From: Allacma fusca
Taxonomy: Eukaryota > Arthropoda > Collembola > Symphypleona > Sminthuridae
DNA: 64,000 bases
NCBI GenBank assembly: GCA_947179485.1
Contig: OX359247.1
Span: forward strand, 65,461,001 to 65,525,000
Direction: 5' to 3'
Below the pieces are notes generated by a model. That model was given only the letters and a program-made list of their open reading frames with translations. It searched no databases and had not been told where the DNA came from. Both the position numbers and the translations under genes were made by a program. Positions 21,167-32,218 of this stretch are shown here, in pieces; position 1 is the stretch's first letter, and every line of letters starts with the position of its first letter.

Positions 21167-22066
21167 TGTTCAGGCTGCATTAGCCTAAACTATATTTGCA
21201 TTTTTTACCTGGAGTCCAGCTCCCTTATACACAGAACACCCGAACGTTCTAACTAATTTGCATTTCTTAGCTGGAGCCCAGCTCCTACCTTTTACCTCAT
21301 TTACCTTTCTTATTGTACTAATTATGCTTGTATTTGTCTGAATGTCTACTTTGAGTAGCTCACCTGGGGCTCCCAAATACTAATGTCAATACTTTTCTAA
21401 CGTTTCTAAAATACCTGGATATTATTCTAATCATTTTTTCTGCTAACCCTACAATCTAATGAGTGAGTTGAATCACCGGTCAAGCTCAACTCTTCATATA
21501 CAACTATTTTTGTAACCTATGTATGTACCTTTTTTATATGCTTTATCTTATATGTATTTTAACCTAGTTTAAGCGCTATACCAATGTATTACAAATTACT
21601 CTTTATTCATAATTATTTGATTGTAATACGTTTTCCTCCAAAAGACAAAGAAACCTCGCCCTATAAAAGGGCTCCGAGACTACAACTCGGCGAGCACTTC
21701 TTCTCCAACCTCTCCACTGTAAGGACCTCAATTTCCTGGAGCATTATCTCCAAAATTCCTACACTTTACTCTGCACATTCCCACTTTACCCCTTTGACAT
21801 TACCAAGTGTATTTTAACCATAATTGACCCTACCTAAGTTCACTTTGGAGTGTATCTTTTCCAAAGCTCCGTAATTAATTTGTACCCTTTAAACTTAGTA
21901 CCTTGTAGTAACTATTCTTGATGCAGTAATTAAATTGAGTCTTATTGAGGTTTAACATACTGTTGTTTGCTCCAATCTTTTACAACACATTTACTCCATC
22001 TTTCCATCTCGTACCACAAGTCCCTCATCTATCAGGAACATAAGTTATCCCGTTTCTAACGAAACA
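21167..22066 (+). repeat. 3' LTR of the BEL/Pao element
   Basis: A 900-bp partner of 15039-15938, with TG...CA ends, TATA box at 21662-21669, hairpin at 21674-21690 and the duplicated U3 motif. It differs from the left LTR only at 21993, 22000, 22012, 22017, 22026 and 22041. Confidence 0.97.
21929..21934 (+). terminator. Candidate poly(A) signal ATTAAA in the 3' LTR
   Basis: ATTAAA is the common variant of AATAAA. It lies about 265 bp downstream of the LTR TATA box, leaving a plausible R region. No AATAAA is seen on this strand in the LTR between TATA and the end. Confidence 0.4.
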
Positions 22067-22071
22067 GTCGC
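22067..22071. other. Right target-site duplication GTCGC
   Basis: An exact copy of 15034-15038, directly after the terminal CA of the right LTR. Confidence 0.95.
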
Positions 22072-25000
22072 TCAAGAGGCAAAATGGTCTAAATGATGTA
22101 CAAAAGCATGCGCACATAGAACATTTTCCCTCCCTCCCTTTAGGTTATACTCTGCATCTCTAGGTTCAAAAATCTATGAACACATTTTTGTTAACTGCAG
22201 TATGAATTTATCTCCTTATTACAGAACACCCTCAACTTTTACTTAAGCAGCACTAAGATTTCATTTTCTCTATTCGGGAAACAATCCATATCTTTACACA
22301 TTTCTGCTTACCACAAACTTAATTACCCATCTCCTTGAAACAGTTACAATCGTGCATATGTCTAATCATTCTTAAATATTCCCAATTATTAGCATACTAA
22401 TGAGCAACAACTTTGTCAAATAGTATACTCATTGTAAGTCAATTATGGCACCTATTCATCCAAAGCTAATACATATGTACATGAAACAAATCTACACACA
22501 TACATGCATATAATTAAGAACATTTATGTAATTCTTATTTATTAGTTATTTTAAAATAATCATTTGTTACGCACAGTATGTACATATGTATGGAGAGAGA
22601 GCGAATGAGGATGCTCTACAAATTATGTAATGACTAAGGAGTGCAATGCATTTATAAGTAATATAGAGCCATGTTATTATTATGGGTAACGTGTATGCAA
22701 ACATTTACAAGCATAAAAGGACTGAACCTCAGTTCAATCCTCAGTTCCGAAGTTATTTTCCACTCACAATTAGTAAGCTCAACCTGTACTCTAAATTGTA
22801 TCTATTTATCTCCTTATATTTATTGATAACATACTTACATATTTCGATTGAAGAAAATCAAAGGAGAAATAGGTTTTTACTAATACGGAAACGGAAAAAA
22901 TACGACTGACGGTTATGTTTGGTGATTTTTGCACGCTTCCAGTTACACAAATGAATTCGCGTATGCTACAGAACTGAAATATAAAAATCACTTAGAACCT
23001 TAGAACAAGGCAGTATGGAATGTACAAAAAACAACAACAATGTGAAGGAAGTAAAAAACCTTTGACGATCTATCCATCATATTTTTTATGCAGCATGGTC
23101 TTTGACAGAAAATATTTGTGAGTAATTGGAGATTGATTACAGGCTATATTGGGACTTGTGTCCCCATCTTTCATAGTGAGGTGTAGCAGATTTTTGTCTA
23201 AACTCATGGAAGGATGTGTGCACCCTTTGTTATTACTACCAGCCCCCAGTCACAGTGACAAACTTCACCAAATTTGTTTTCCCGGGCGTCCCTAATTATT
23301 CACTTGTTTCCCGCATTCCTGCTCCTTGCAAGCACTTTATAAATCTTTCATTACGGCTAACTCATACAATACATCAAAGGCAGAGTGAGAAAGTAACACG
23401 AAACAACTTATAACAACAACGTAATTATTTATGTGTATCATTCCCTGTGAACAGAAATGAGAAAACATACTGTAGACACTGCGAGACCCTATTACGTAGA
23501 AAGTCTACTCGGGCCCTTATATTTCTACAACCGTTTTGTCTAAAGGGGCAATGGTTTTCTGGTGTATTCCCATTCAGTACAATGTTCTATTCTTATTTTT
23601 ATGAGCATGCTACCAAACGTTACTGGGCTTCTTTCAGGGTAGATCTTTATTATGGAGTGGAATAGACGTGAGTTAATAAAACTTGTCTACATGTAATTAA
23701 TTACTTGTAAATACTGACATTGGGCTCCATATAATTAATTACTTATTGGCAAATACCCAAATTATGGTTGAAAATTGTAGAAATAAGCAAATGCTCCTGT
23801 CAATAGTCTCTTTAGGAAGGGAAAAAACTGTGAATAATTTTAGTTGTACTTAATAATAATTACTAATTTATATTCTATTCCACGAAAAGGACGGCCATCG
23901 TAGACCCAGTAGTCCAATATGTATGTATTTATGTAGCATATTAAACAATGCATGAAACTTTAAACTATTTTGAATTTTTTTATCATACAAGTTTTACTTT
24001 TCATTTCAAAATTATTATTTATAATTTATTACATTATTTTAAAAATCCCCCAAAACATCAAAGTTACTACACAAAGGAATTAGCTTTTAATCATTGTAGA
24101 ATTAACACTGAATGTATTAACCGCTAATGTCTGATTTCTTTAGTACTAATTACTTCATATGATTGACTTGTTGTGTGTCTTTATAGTGCTAGTCCTGCAA
24201 TTGCGTCAGAGAATAACGCTAATTGGAGAAAACTCAAAATATCTGTACTATTATGGCTTAAAGGCTAAGTGAAAAAGTCAGAAAAGTCGTTTTCATTTAA
24301 ATACAGAGTAAAGTTTTGGAATTTATCTCAACTAAGAAGGAAGGCACAAAGAATGAGACAGTGTTTGAAAAACTTGTCAGGAGCAGAATTTTATTCAAAG
24401 TGAATGGAAATCCATTTTCTCCAATAACTTTTGATTAACGACTGCTCTTTAACATTACACATCTTCCCACTCATGCTCATAGTCATAAGGGATGTATGAA
24501 AATAACAATGTGTGTTATTCCCTTACACGTTGCTAAAATTGAATTGAATTGAAGTGAGTAGTGTCGGATGGTTCATATGATTATGCCTTTCTAACGGCTA
24601 ACAAATAGCGGAATGAGTAAATATTCTATCACTCATGGAGCATTGTAGCTAACGATAGAAATATTTGGCCTTGATGTACACATTGAAATTCTAAGTAGAG
24701 TTCCTTTTTTCCAGGCCAAAAAAGTGAGTGGAGAAATAATGGAGCGCCTCTATTTATACCAAATTTTTTAAATTACTTTAGTGACGTATGCAAATATTGT
24801 CCCTATTGTCAGTCATAGTAAAAATGAATCAATTATCAAAAACAAAGTGAGTTGTGGCGGGACTAGCAAAACATTTCCTCAACGCGGGTCCCCTGAAAAG
24901 TATGGCATTTGCTCCTCGCAAACACACATAGATACATAAGTACATACCTATGTACAACGTACGTTTCCATGATGTGCTCAGTTCTAGTATGTGGTAGTCA

Positions 25001-28000
25001 CGTAGTCGTTTCACTCAAAATTCAGTAAAAGATTCATGTTTTTAAAAATCCCTCCTCTGGTATTATTTAGGAAAAACTATTTTCAAAGAAATTACGAGAG
25101 GTTGGTGATTCAAAAATTACAGCCATTTTACGTCCGACCAGTTACCATGCATCTCCATTCTGGTTTCAGTTAAATCCCATAGAAATGTAATACCTAATAT
25201 TATAGAAGAATTTGGTCATTGCCCATATGCACATAATGTAAGAAAGACAGAGTACACTGTGTGAATTCTTTAGCTTTGAGGTATTGTAATGTGATTAAGT
25301 CAATATACTCTCATGATTTAAAATGTACATATAATGCATAATGAATTTGAGTATGAACATGATGTGCGTCATTAAGATCTTCCATTAGATAGATATGCAG
25401 ATAGATATTTATTCAGGTAGATTTTTTGGCCTTGGCCCTTACAACCTTTTTGAGCTTTTACATGAATTCTTGAATTGTAGGGAAACTTTTCCCCACCCAA
25501 GATCTTCCATTACTAATCATTTGAATTTTTCTGTATTTTTGCAGGTAAAGGCAATCCCCTGAATACCACTAATGCACCTCCCTTAATACAAATAATACAC
25601 CATGTAATTTGTACTGAAGAAACTGGGAAATAGTCTGGAATTGTTTGGGTGTGAAAATGCGAGCGAGATGAAGGTTACACTTTTCTTAAAATTAAGCGGA
25701 CAAAAGCATGAAAGAAAATCAATGGAAAAAGTCGAGCTCCATTGATTGCTGGTGTAGATAAAAACAATCATTTGTCTGTGGTACAGAAAAACCACTGTGG
25801 ATATTTTTCTTTGTTTCTCATGTGAGGAGCGGAAAGGAAGAAAAGGGGAAAGGGGGATATTTTGGTGGATGTGAGTTTTTTGAAATTGAAGGCAATACTT
25901 GGTCTGTGACGTTACAATTATTACAGTTACTACTATTGTTACTATTATTACAATTATTATTACTACTGCTGTTATTGCAAGAGACTGTGTAAGGAGTTGC
26001 TCTCTCTCCTTGTCAGTCTCAGCTCTGAATGAGTTCAAGTAATATTTGTCTGCGTCATCCAGCCCTTCAACAACTCCACACTAACTAAAAATAATCCTCT
26101 GAAACCTAACGATCATACTGGCATTTCCCCTTCTTTTTACCTCACAACGTCTGTCAAGTTAGCCGGAAATCTGATGAATAACTGAAAATTTAATGGTTAC
26201 CGTAATTGAAGCAGCAGGTGGGATAAGTAGATTAATTGTGTGAGGTCAGACCTGAGCTAAAATTGGAAAGAACCAATGTAAGATCTGAGAAGCATTGCAA
26301 TTTTCCAACGTGTGCAAATAATAATGAATAATGATTAACTTCAAGTTGATTGCATCTCCATCAAACATTGAACCGTATTTTGGCTTGATCTGAATTTTCA
26401 TTAAAGTTTGCATGATCTTCCTGTGAAAGCAGCCATGTGGTAAGGGTTAAGCTAATCTCAAAAAGAGAATAAATTGAGGTTGATTGGGAAGTATCAGGAG
26501 CTATTCTATAAGTTTACAATAAAAAATAGATGTAACTTGAGGAGGGAATTTCCGGGCGTTTACCGATGATGAACTTATGTTGATTGTAGCCAGCACAGCT
26601 TTCCGTACAAGAAATCTTTCCCATCTTTAAATGCTTTTGATTACAAGGTTTATAAAAATTGCAAAAAATTCCAAAAGTTGCTTGTGATTCTTTTGAAGTG
26701 CTGGGCTGCTGATAGTAATGCTCTAGTTTTGGAGGGAATTCCCTTGGCTTTTTGAGCAACAGAGAAATAATTAATTGAAGAGCATGGACTTTGAGTGTGG
26801 TGAAAGTGGGAGTGAAAGAAGATGTTCTCTCACTCCCTTCTTTCCCTGCTAAAGTTTCTCAGTTGCGGGACTGAGAGGTTCTCTATAATAAGAGTTTGAT
26901 TATGCTGATGAGACAGTGCGGGTAGAGTTTCATTGGCGAGAGAGAAGGAAAGGAATGTGAAGGCGGGAGCCAGTCTGAAAATTTTATCAGTTGTGGTAAT
27001 GTTATGGGATAGGAAAAATTGCTGGTCCGACTGTGGGTTGGCTGGCTTGGGATTGAATACTCCAAAGCTCATACTTTTGGTCCCCATAAACTTTGACATG
27101 AAATAATAATGTTATCTGGGGAAAACAAGCGCATGCATACAAAGACTTCCCTGTAGCCATCATTGGACTGTATTAAAGCCTTCTTTTAACCAGGCCTTAG
27201 TGCCTAGCAAAAGAAAGTTTACAAGCAAGAATTACGACTTAATGTACTGAATTATCAACTGGAAACTTGTCGACTTGGCACAAAACTATTTTCAGACCGT
27301 TTCCCCCTCTTCTTCCTGCCTACTTCATTTTTAGGTGCGTCTGTGCATGGGCAGAGTAACCTACTCAACAATATATTCACACAAAATAATCTCAGCTTTT
27401 TACTTCCTTCCAAAATAAACCCTTACAAGGTTCCGTGCTTCGCTTTTATTTACATCCTCTTTCAAACATTCCCGCCACTGCAGATAGTTACTCTGCTCAA
27501 AGTTTTCATTCATCCGTCTCTAAAGACTTTCGTTCAAGTTTTCATGGTTAATGGTGAAAATGCATTTTCAGTGCGAAGTGTTAGCTATTTTTTTGTTTGA
27601 AGAGAAAACATTTTCACTGAAAAAAGAAATTATTTTCTTAAAAACTTATCTTTTACGTGAATACAATTCTTGAAAATTATTTGCGAAACGTTTTATGCAT
27701 AGAGCCATTCAACAGTAGGTGATTTCACAGGGATCCCTAAAATGATTAAAGAACGCTAAAGAGATCCCCCAATAAATAACATTTTTTGTTAAAGCATGAA
27801 ATACCTCCGTGGAATCCAAAATTCAACTACTGCGCTTTAAAAATACATTCTGATATTAATAAAATTTAAACGGTTGAAATGGTGTAAGGACTCAGTTTGG
27901 AATTTATTGAAATCAATTTGTAATTATCTATTTGTCATCTTAAATTAAGTAACAAGCTGTGAGAGTTATATTCTAAAAACATCCTTTTCGGACACCAATC

Positions 28001-28949
28001 ATTGAAGAGTGAAAGATTAACGGTTGAGACTTTCATAAAAAGTATTTAAAGGGTTCAACTCCTGAAAATAAAATTTTACTGATTGAGTAAACTGTGGAAA
28101 GTGAAAGAGAACTTTCCCTAAGTGCTTTCGTCAAAGCGTTTATTTTTGAAAGGGAAAATAAAATTTTCCGAGTAACTATAGACAATTTGATATCCAACTG
28201 AAAGCTTTTTCTCTACACATTTCACCGGAAAATCATTTGAAATAGTTGCTGTGATTTAAAACTATTTCCAACTTCAAATCAACAATGCGCACTTGATTTT
28301 GATGAATCTTTCTGCAGAAAGTTCTTTCAAGAAAGTTTGCTCAATAAAATATTTGAAGTTTAAATCCAAAGTAACCGTTTCTCACTTAATGTTGAGAAAG
28401 GATTAATGGGACTCTTGCAATGCAAGCGTTTGAGGAATAATTGAAATGGGTGAAGTGAATGAGTTTAGGCGAGATAGACTTTGCTGGGACACTCTCTGGA
28501 GCTAACTCCTTGGTTGGGTGGACAAAGACTAAACATGAGTAGTTTATTTTAGTTATTGTATTTTCGAGGAAACGGCATAACTTTGTTAATTTTATTTTAA
28601 CTGTAAGTGTGACAATGGGAAGGGAATCAAAGCTGGTTAGAATATGTCCATACTTTCTCTCTCCTACTTTCTCCCATTGCCGGGAGCTCAATATGCAAAG
28701 GCTATTATGTTGGACTTTGTAGTCGTAAATTGGCGCCAAATGCAATATCCTGTGACAGGGAGACAATTTGAAACTCGCAACTTTTGCCAAGAGTGGCCAA
28801 GTTGTGTCGGTGAAAGTACTTTCCCATTCCCTCTGTTTTGTTTCTATTTCGTCATTCTTTAATTTTCCATTTTGAAAGTCCCCTTTCAAAATTGTGTTTG
28901 TATTTTGGAGCATGTACAAGGTAACATGTTGATACATGTAAATGATGTG
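22072..28949. other. AT-rich non-coding stretch
   Basis: No supported gene; open frames are short and lack domains. It holds a 13-bp perfect direct repeat TAATTAATTACTT at 23695-23707 and 23733-23745, an imperfect trinucleotide tract at 25911-25978, and several TACATATGTA-type motifs near 22470-22590 and 24930-24960. Confidence 0.7.
25911..25978. repeat. Imperfect trinucleotide repeat (ATT/ACT/GTT)
   Basis: A run of about 68 bp with three-base periodicity built from ATT, ACT, ACA and GTT triplets. It gives the Ile/Val-rich segment of the minus-strand frame at 25583-26038, which I do not regard as a gene. Confidence 0.8.
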
Positions 28950-28951
28950 TA

Positions 28952-30000
28952 CAGGGTGCCAAAAAGTGATTCATCCCCTCCACCAGATACATAAATAGTA
29001 CATAATAGATACAAAATACTCAAATCCTCCGGGATTTCCCTCACATTTTCAGTTCTTGAGACTGCAAAGATTTACTTGGGAACAAAATTTGACTCAAATG
29101 AATTCCCTTGAAATTTGCTACAAATTCATCGTTTTCAAATATTCGTATGAACGCAAAAAATGGAAGATCAGAAGCCCTGCTTTCCTGCCTCTTTGTGTTT
29201 ACAGTTAAATTTCCCTAAACCTTGCGCTCCTAACATAAGGATCTGTTTAATATCTCCCTGAAAAGCGAATCAAATTGTCAGGAAACTAGTGTGAGAACAC
29301 ATTGAAATACAAATAGTGTATGAATGTTGGAACTGCGGCAATGATTGTTGTCGTATTGAACAGCTGTAGTACTTCATTTCGCTGTAATTGCTCCACCCAA
29401 TTACACTTAAGAGCATGTGTAAGAATAAAATTAGTAATCGGTTTAAAAATTGCATCTGACTGTGTCTAAAAATGCATCCCGATTTTCCTCTACTTCCTTG
29501 ACCAGCATGTCCAGAGTTTTTGAGCTGGTGGGATGAAAGAAAACTTGAAATATCTGGAAAAAGAGTTGGTAAATGATGAGGGAATGAAATACTTTTGAGC
29601 ATTCGTCCTTATATTGGCAAGAATTGGAGGTGAGCAGGAGCTTTATTTTCAAAGCCCGGGAGTTCCTTGGCATTCATTTTTCCGTAGCATATTTTTAAAT
29701 TTTTTTCTAAGGACGATCTTTACAATTCTATCACAGAGATGTTGCGTGAGTTGTAGCGAAAGCCTACGCCACAGAAGGATTTCATCTGAAGGTATTTCAT
29801 GCGGAAATGCGAAACTCGTAATTAAGTGTGCGTTAAATTTGATAGAAATATGGTGATAGTATGGGGATAGAGTAGGTGAGTATTGTAAATTCTGTTGAGA
29901 GTGTATGCTGCGTGATATATCTAAATCTATAAAGAATTGTTAATGGATCACAATTGCATATTGCAGGGGGAAATTGTTGAAAAAATGTTGGGACGCCCTG
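28952..30000. mobile_element. Possible degenerate TA-flanked DNA transposon (1049 bp)
   Basis: The left edge reads TA-CAGGGTGCCAAAAAG (TA at 28950-28951). The right edge, read on the minus strand from 30000, is CAGGGCGTCCCAACATT with TA at 30001-30002. The inverted termini agree well for the first seven or so bases and then only with gaps. TA on both sides fits the Tc1/mariner superfamily. I find no transposase remnant inside. The two ends could be unrelated chance matches. Confidence 0.35.
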
Positions 30001-30288
30001 TACAGATGGCAGATAGAACATATTAATTACAGATAGTGAGTGGGTTGCAACTCTTTCGAGATGTACATACGTAATACACACAAAGTAGAAAATATTGTCC
30101 ACATATACATACGTTTGTAATTAAAAGATTTGTATAGGTATAGCTCCTGTGCTTATTTATGTAATTATGTGTATTCAATTAGATGGAGTCTCAACAAACA
30201 ATAGAGAAAGTGATGACAACTGCGAATTTTCCAAATGTTGACAAATATAGATAAGACTTCCGGCTCATCTGTATCTGTTGGTATGGTT

Positions 30289-30352
30289 ACATGGAAACAT
30301 GGAAGCATGGAAGCATGGAAACATGAAAACATGGAAACATGGAAACGTGGAG
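30289..30352. repeat. 8-bp tandem repeat, unit ACATGGAA, 8 copies
   Basis: Eight consecutive octamers: four exact, two with G in place of the first A, one ACATGAAA, and a final ACGTGGAG. No interruption of phase. Confidence 0.95.
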
Positions 30353-32195
30353 GAAGTGAAAGCGGTGCGTAAATAAGGAAATTGACTGTTGTCAGTTGGT
30401 GATTGCTTTCTCCAGCAAAAACTGTAGATCCATTTTGAAATCTAGTCTAGCTACAAAATGCCATCTTGAGGCGATCTACAGAAATCTTGCTCTATTCCAT
30501 TCCTGACTTCATGACATCACGACAGCACTTGTTTCGTGGGACCAAAATCTGATTAATATTATTGTTGGGAAATTTATAAGGCCCGGATTTCCGTGATTTT
30601 CTGCCTATTTTAGTTGATTGGTCTTTGAATGGGAAGGGGCTGAATATTGATTGTACTTCCCTCATCCTTTCTCTTCACTTTATTTATTTGACTCACTCAG
30701 AACCTCCAGTTTTTAATAATTACTTGAAGGAAAATACAATGCGTGTGCTGAGGTTCAAGGCGTAAGAAGTATGTTCTGCCTTTGTGTATCAGGGCATGAG
30801 GACCAATGTTAATTAATTTTATTAACACTTTGTATTTCTCGACTAATTTTTATAAGTAAATACATGGAAGTGTTATTGTACACCCTTAGTTTGGTCAAGT
30901 TCATTTGTTTAAAAACATGTACGCACCTAATTACAGGGATCATTTGCCAGAGTCTATTTGAAGAGCAGTCCTAAAAAACTCCAAATTTGTAACTTTAAAA
31001 TGTTACGTTGTTGTATTTGATGTAATATTATTTTTTAAATGTTTAAGAGATTTTGGTGTGATGAGGAGAAAACGCGAAACTATGGTAAATAGTAATGGCC
31101 AGATATTTTGACCTAACAGAGACAATAGACTCCTTTGAGTTGCTGATTACTTGAAATGCTCTTGTGAGAATTAAGTGTGTTGTAGTGTTGTTGTAATTGT
31201 AAAAGGAAATTGGTGGAAATATACCTGACCCCCAGAGGCACCGCTATCACTTAAGGTTGGACTGCATCGAGTATAACTTTATATTATTAAGCTTGAGTTT
31301 TACGTATCTGTCTATTGGTTGAAAGAAATCCTTGGAGTACGAGAAATCGTATATAGGCAATTAAATGACGTGTATGCAACCATAGGAATATGCTTCTATC
31401 CCTGTAAGCCTTAAAAGATTTATAGACTATGTAATTAGACGTAGAAGCTCAGAAATGTATTTTCTCTGCAGCATCAAAAATGTTTTCACACTCAGCCCTT
31501 CATCACAATGCTAATGTTTTGACTTGTAAAAGTAATTAATTACAAGAGCAAAACTCTACTATCTAATTGTAAGTCAGGTACAATAGGAAGATTGCATTTT
31601 GCAAAGAATGTTTACAGAGATGCAATTAAAAAGTTTAAGCTAGGTAAATATAGATGCAAGAAGATATATGTGTCCCTTAGAGTAGCAGGTATATTCTAAG
31701 GGGCATGTACATAGGATAGACATGTATGTATCTACATTGTATAATTATTTATAAAGGTGTTTGTTATAGTGAGAGTTGGTTGTTCTGCAGGGTATGTCCC
31801 ATGTAAATGCATATGTAAGAGAGAGAGACTAATACTAAGAGGGGAAGAGCAGAACTGGACCCCAGGATTGTCTAATTTGCAGGGAAATAAATACAAAGAT
31901 GCAATGAGAAATGTTATCCTCACGTAATGATAACTAATGGGAATATTGCTCCACTTTGGATTCGTGCGAAGAAGCGAGAAAGTGGATTGGTTTGAGGAGA
32001 AGCGAACTGCATTGCAATTATTTGAGAGAGCTGCAACTCCTGCTCAATTTTGTTGTGTAAGTTTTAGGAACGTGTATTATTTCCTGGTAGATTTTGCTGC
32101 CAGTATTTATTCCAGTTTTATATTCCATGTTTGTGGGTAGCCTATCAAGTAGTAGCTGTGGGCTCTTTTATATGCAAGTACGTATTCACGAATGT

Positions 32196-32218
32196 TTGTG
32201 TGTGTGTGTGGGTGTGTA
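32196..32218. repeat. (GT)n microsatellite
   Basis: A GT dinucleotide run with one GGG interruption. Confidence 0.85.

Larger units (their letters stand above)
15039..22066 (+). mobile_element. Complete BEL/Pao LTR retrotransposon (7028 bp)
   Basis: The order is LTR (900 bp), a 5-nt T spacer and PBS-like segment, a 5' leader, one Gag-Pol frame, a short purine-rich segment, and a second LTR (900 bp). Both LTRs begin TGTTC and end AACA, giving TG...CA termini. Perfect 5-bp duplications (GTCGC) flank the element. The family is set by the Gag (DUF1759-like) and protease (DUF1758-like) types fused in one frame with reverse transcriptase, RNase H, integrase and a DUF5641-like tail, in BEL/Pao order. 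No env-like frame lies between the stop at 21137 and the right LTR at 21167. The intact frame and near-identical LTRs indicate a young insertion. The coding part is clearly more GC-rich than its surroundings. Confidence 0.97.

Noticed and set aside
28386-28937. Minus-strand open frame of about 183 codons
   Set aside because: No recognisable domain, no homolog comes to mind, and composition is that of the surrounding non-coding DNA.
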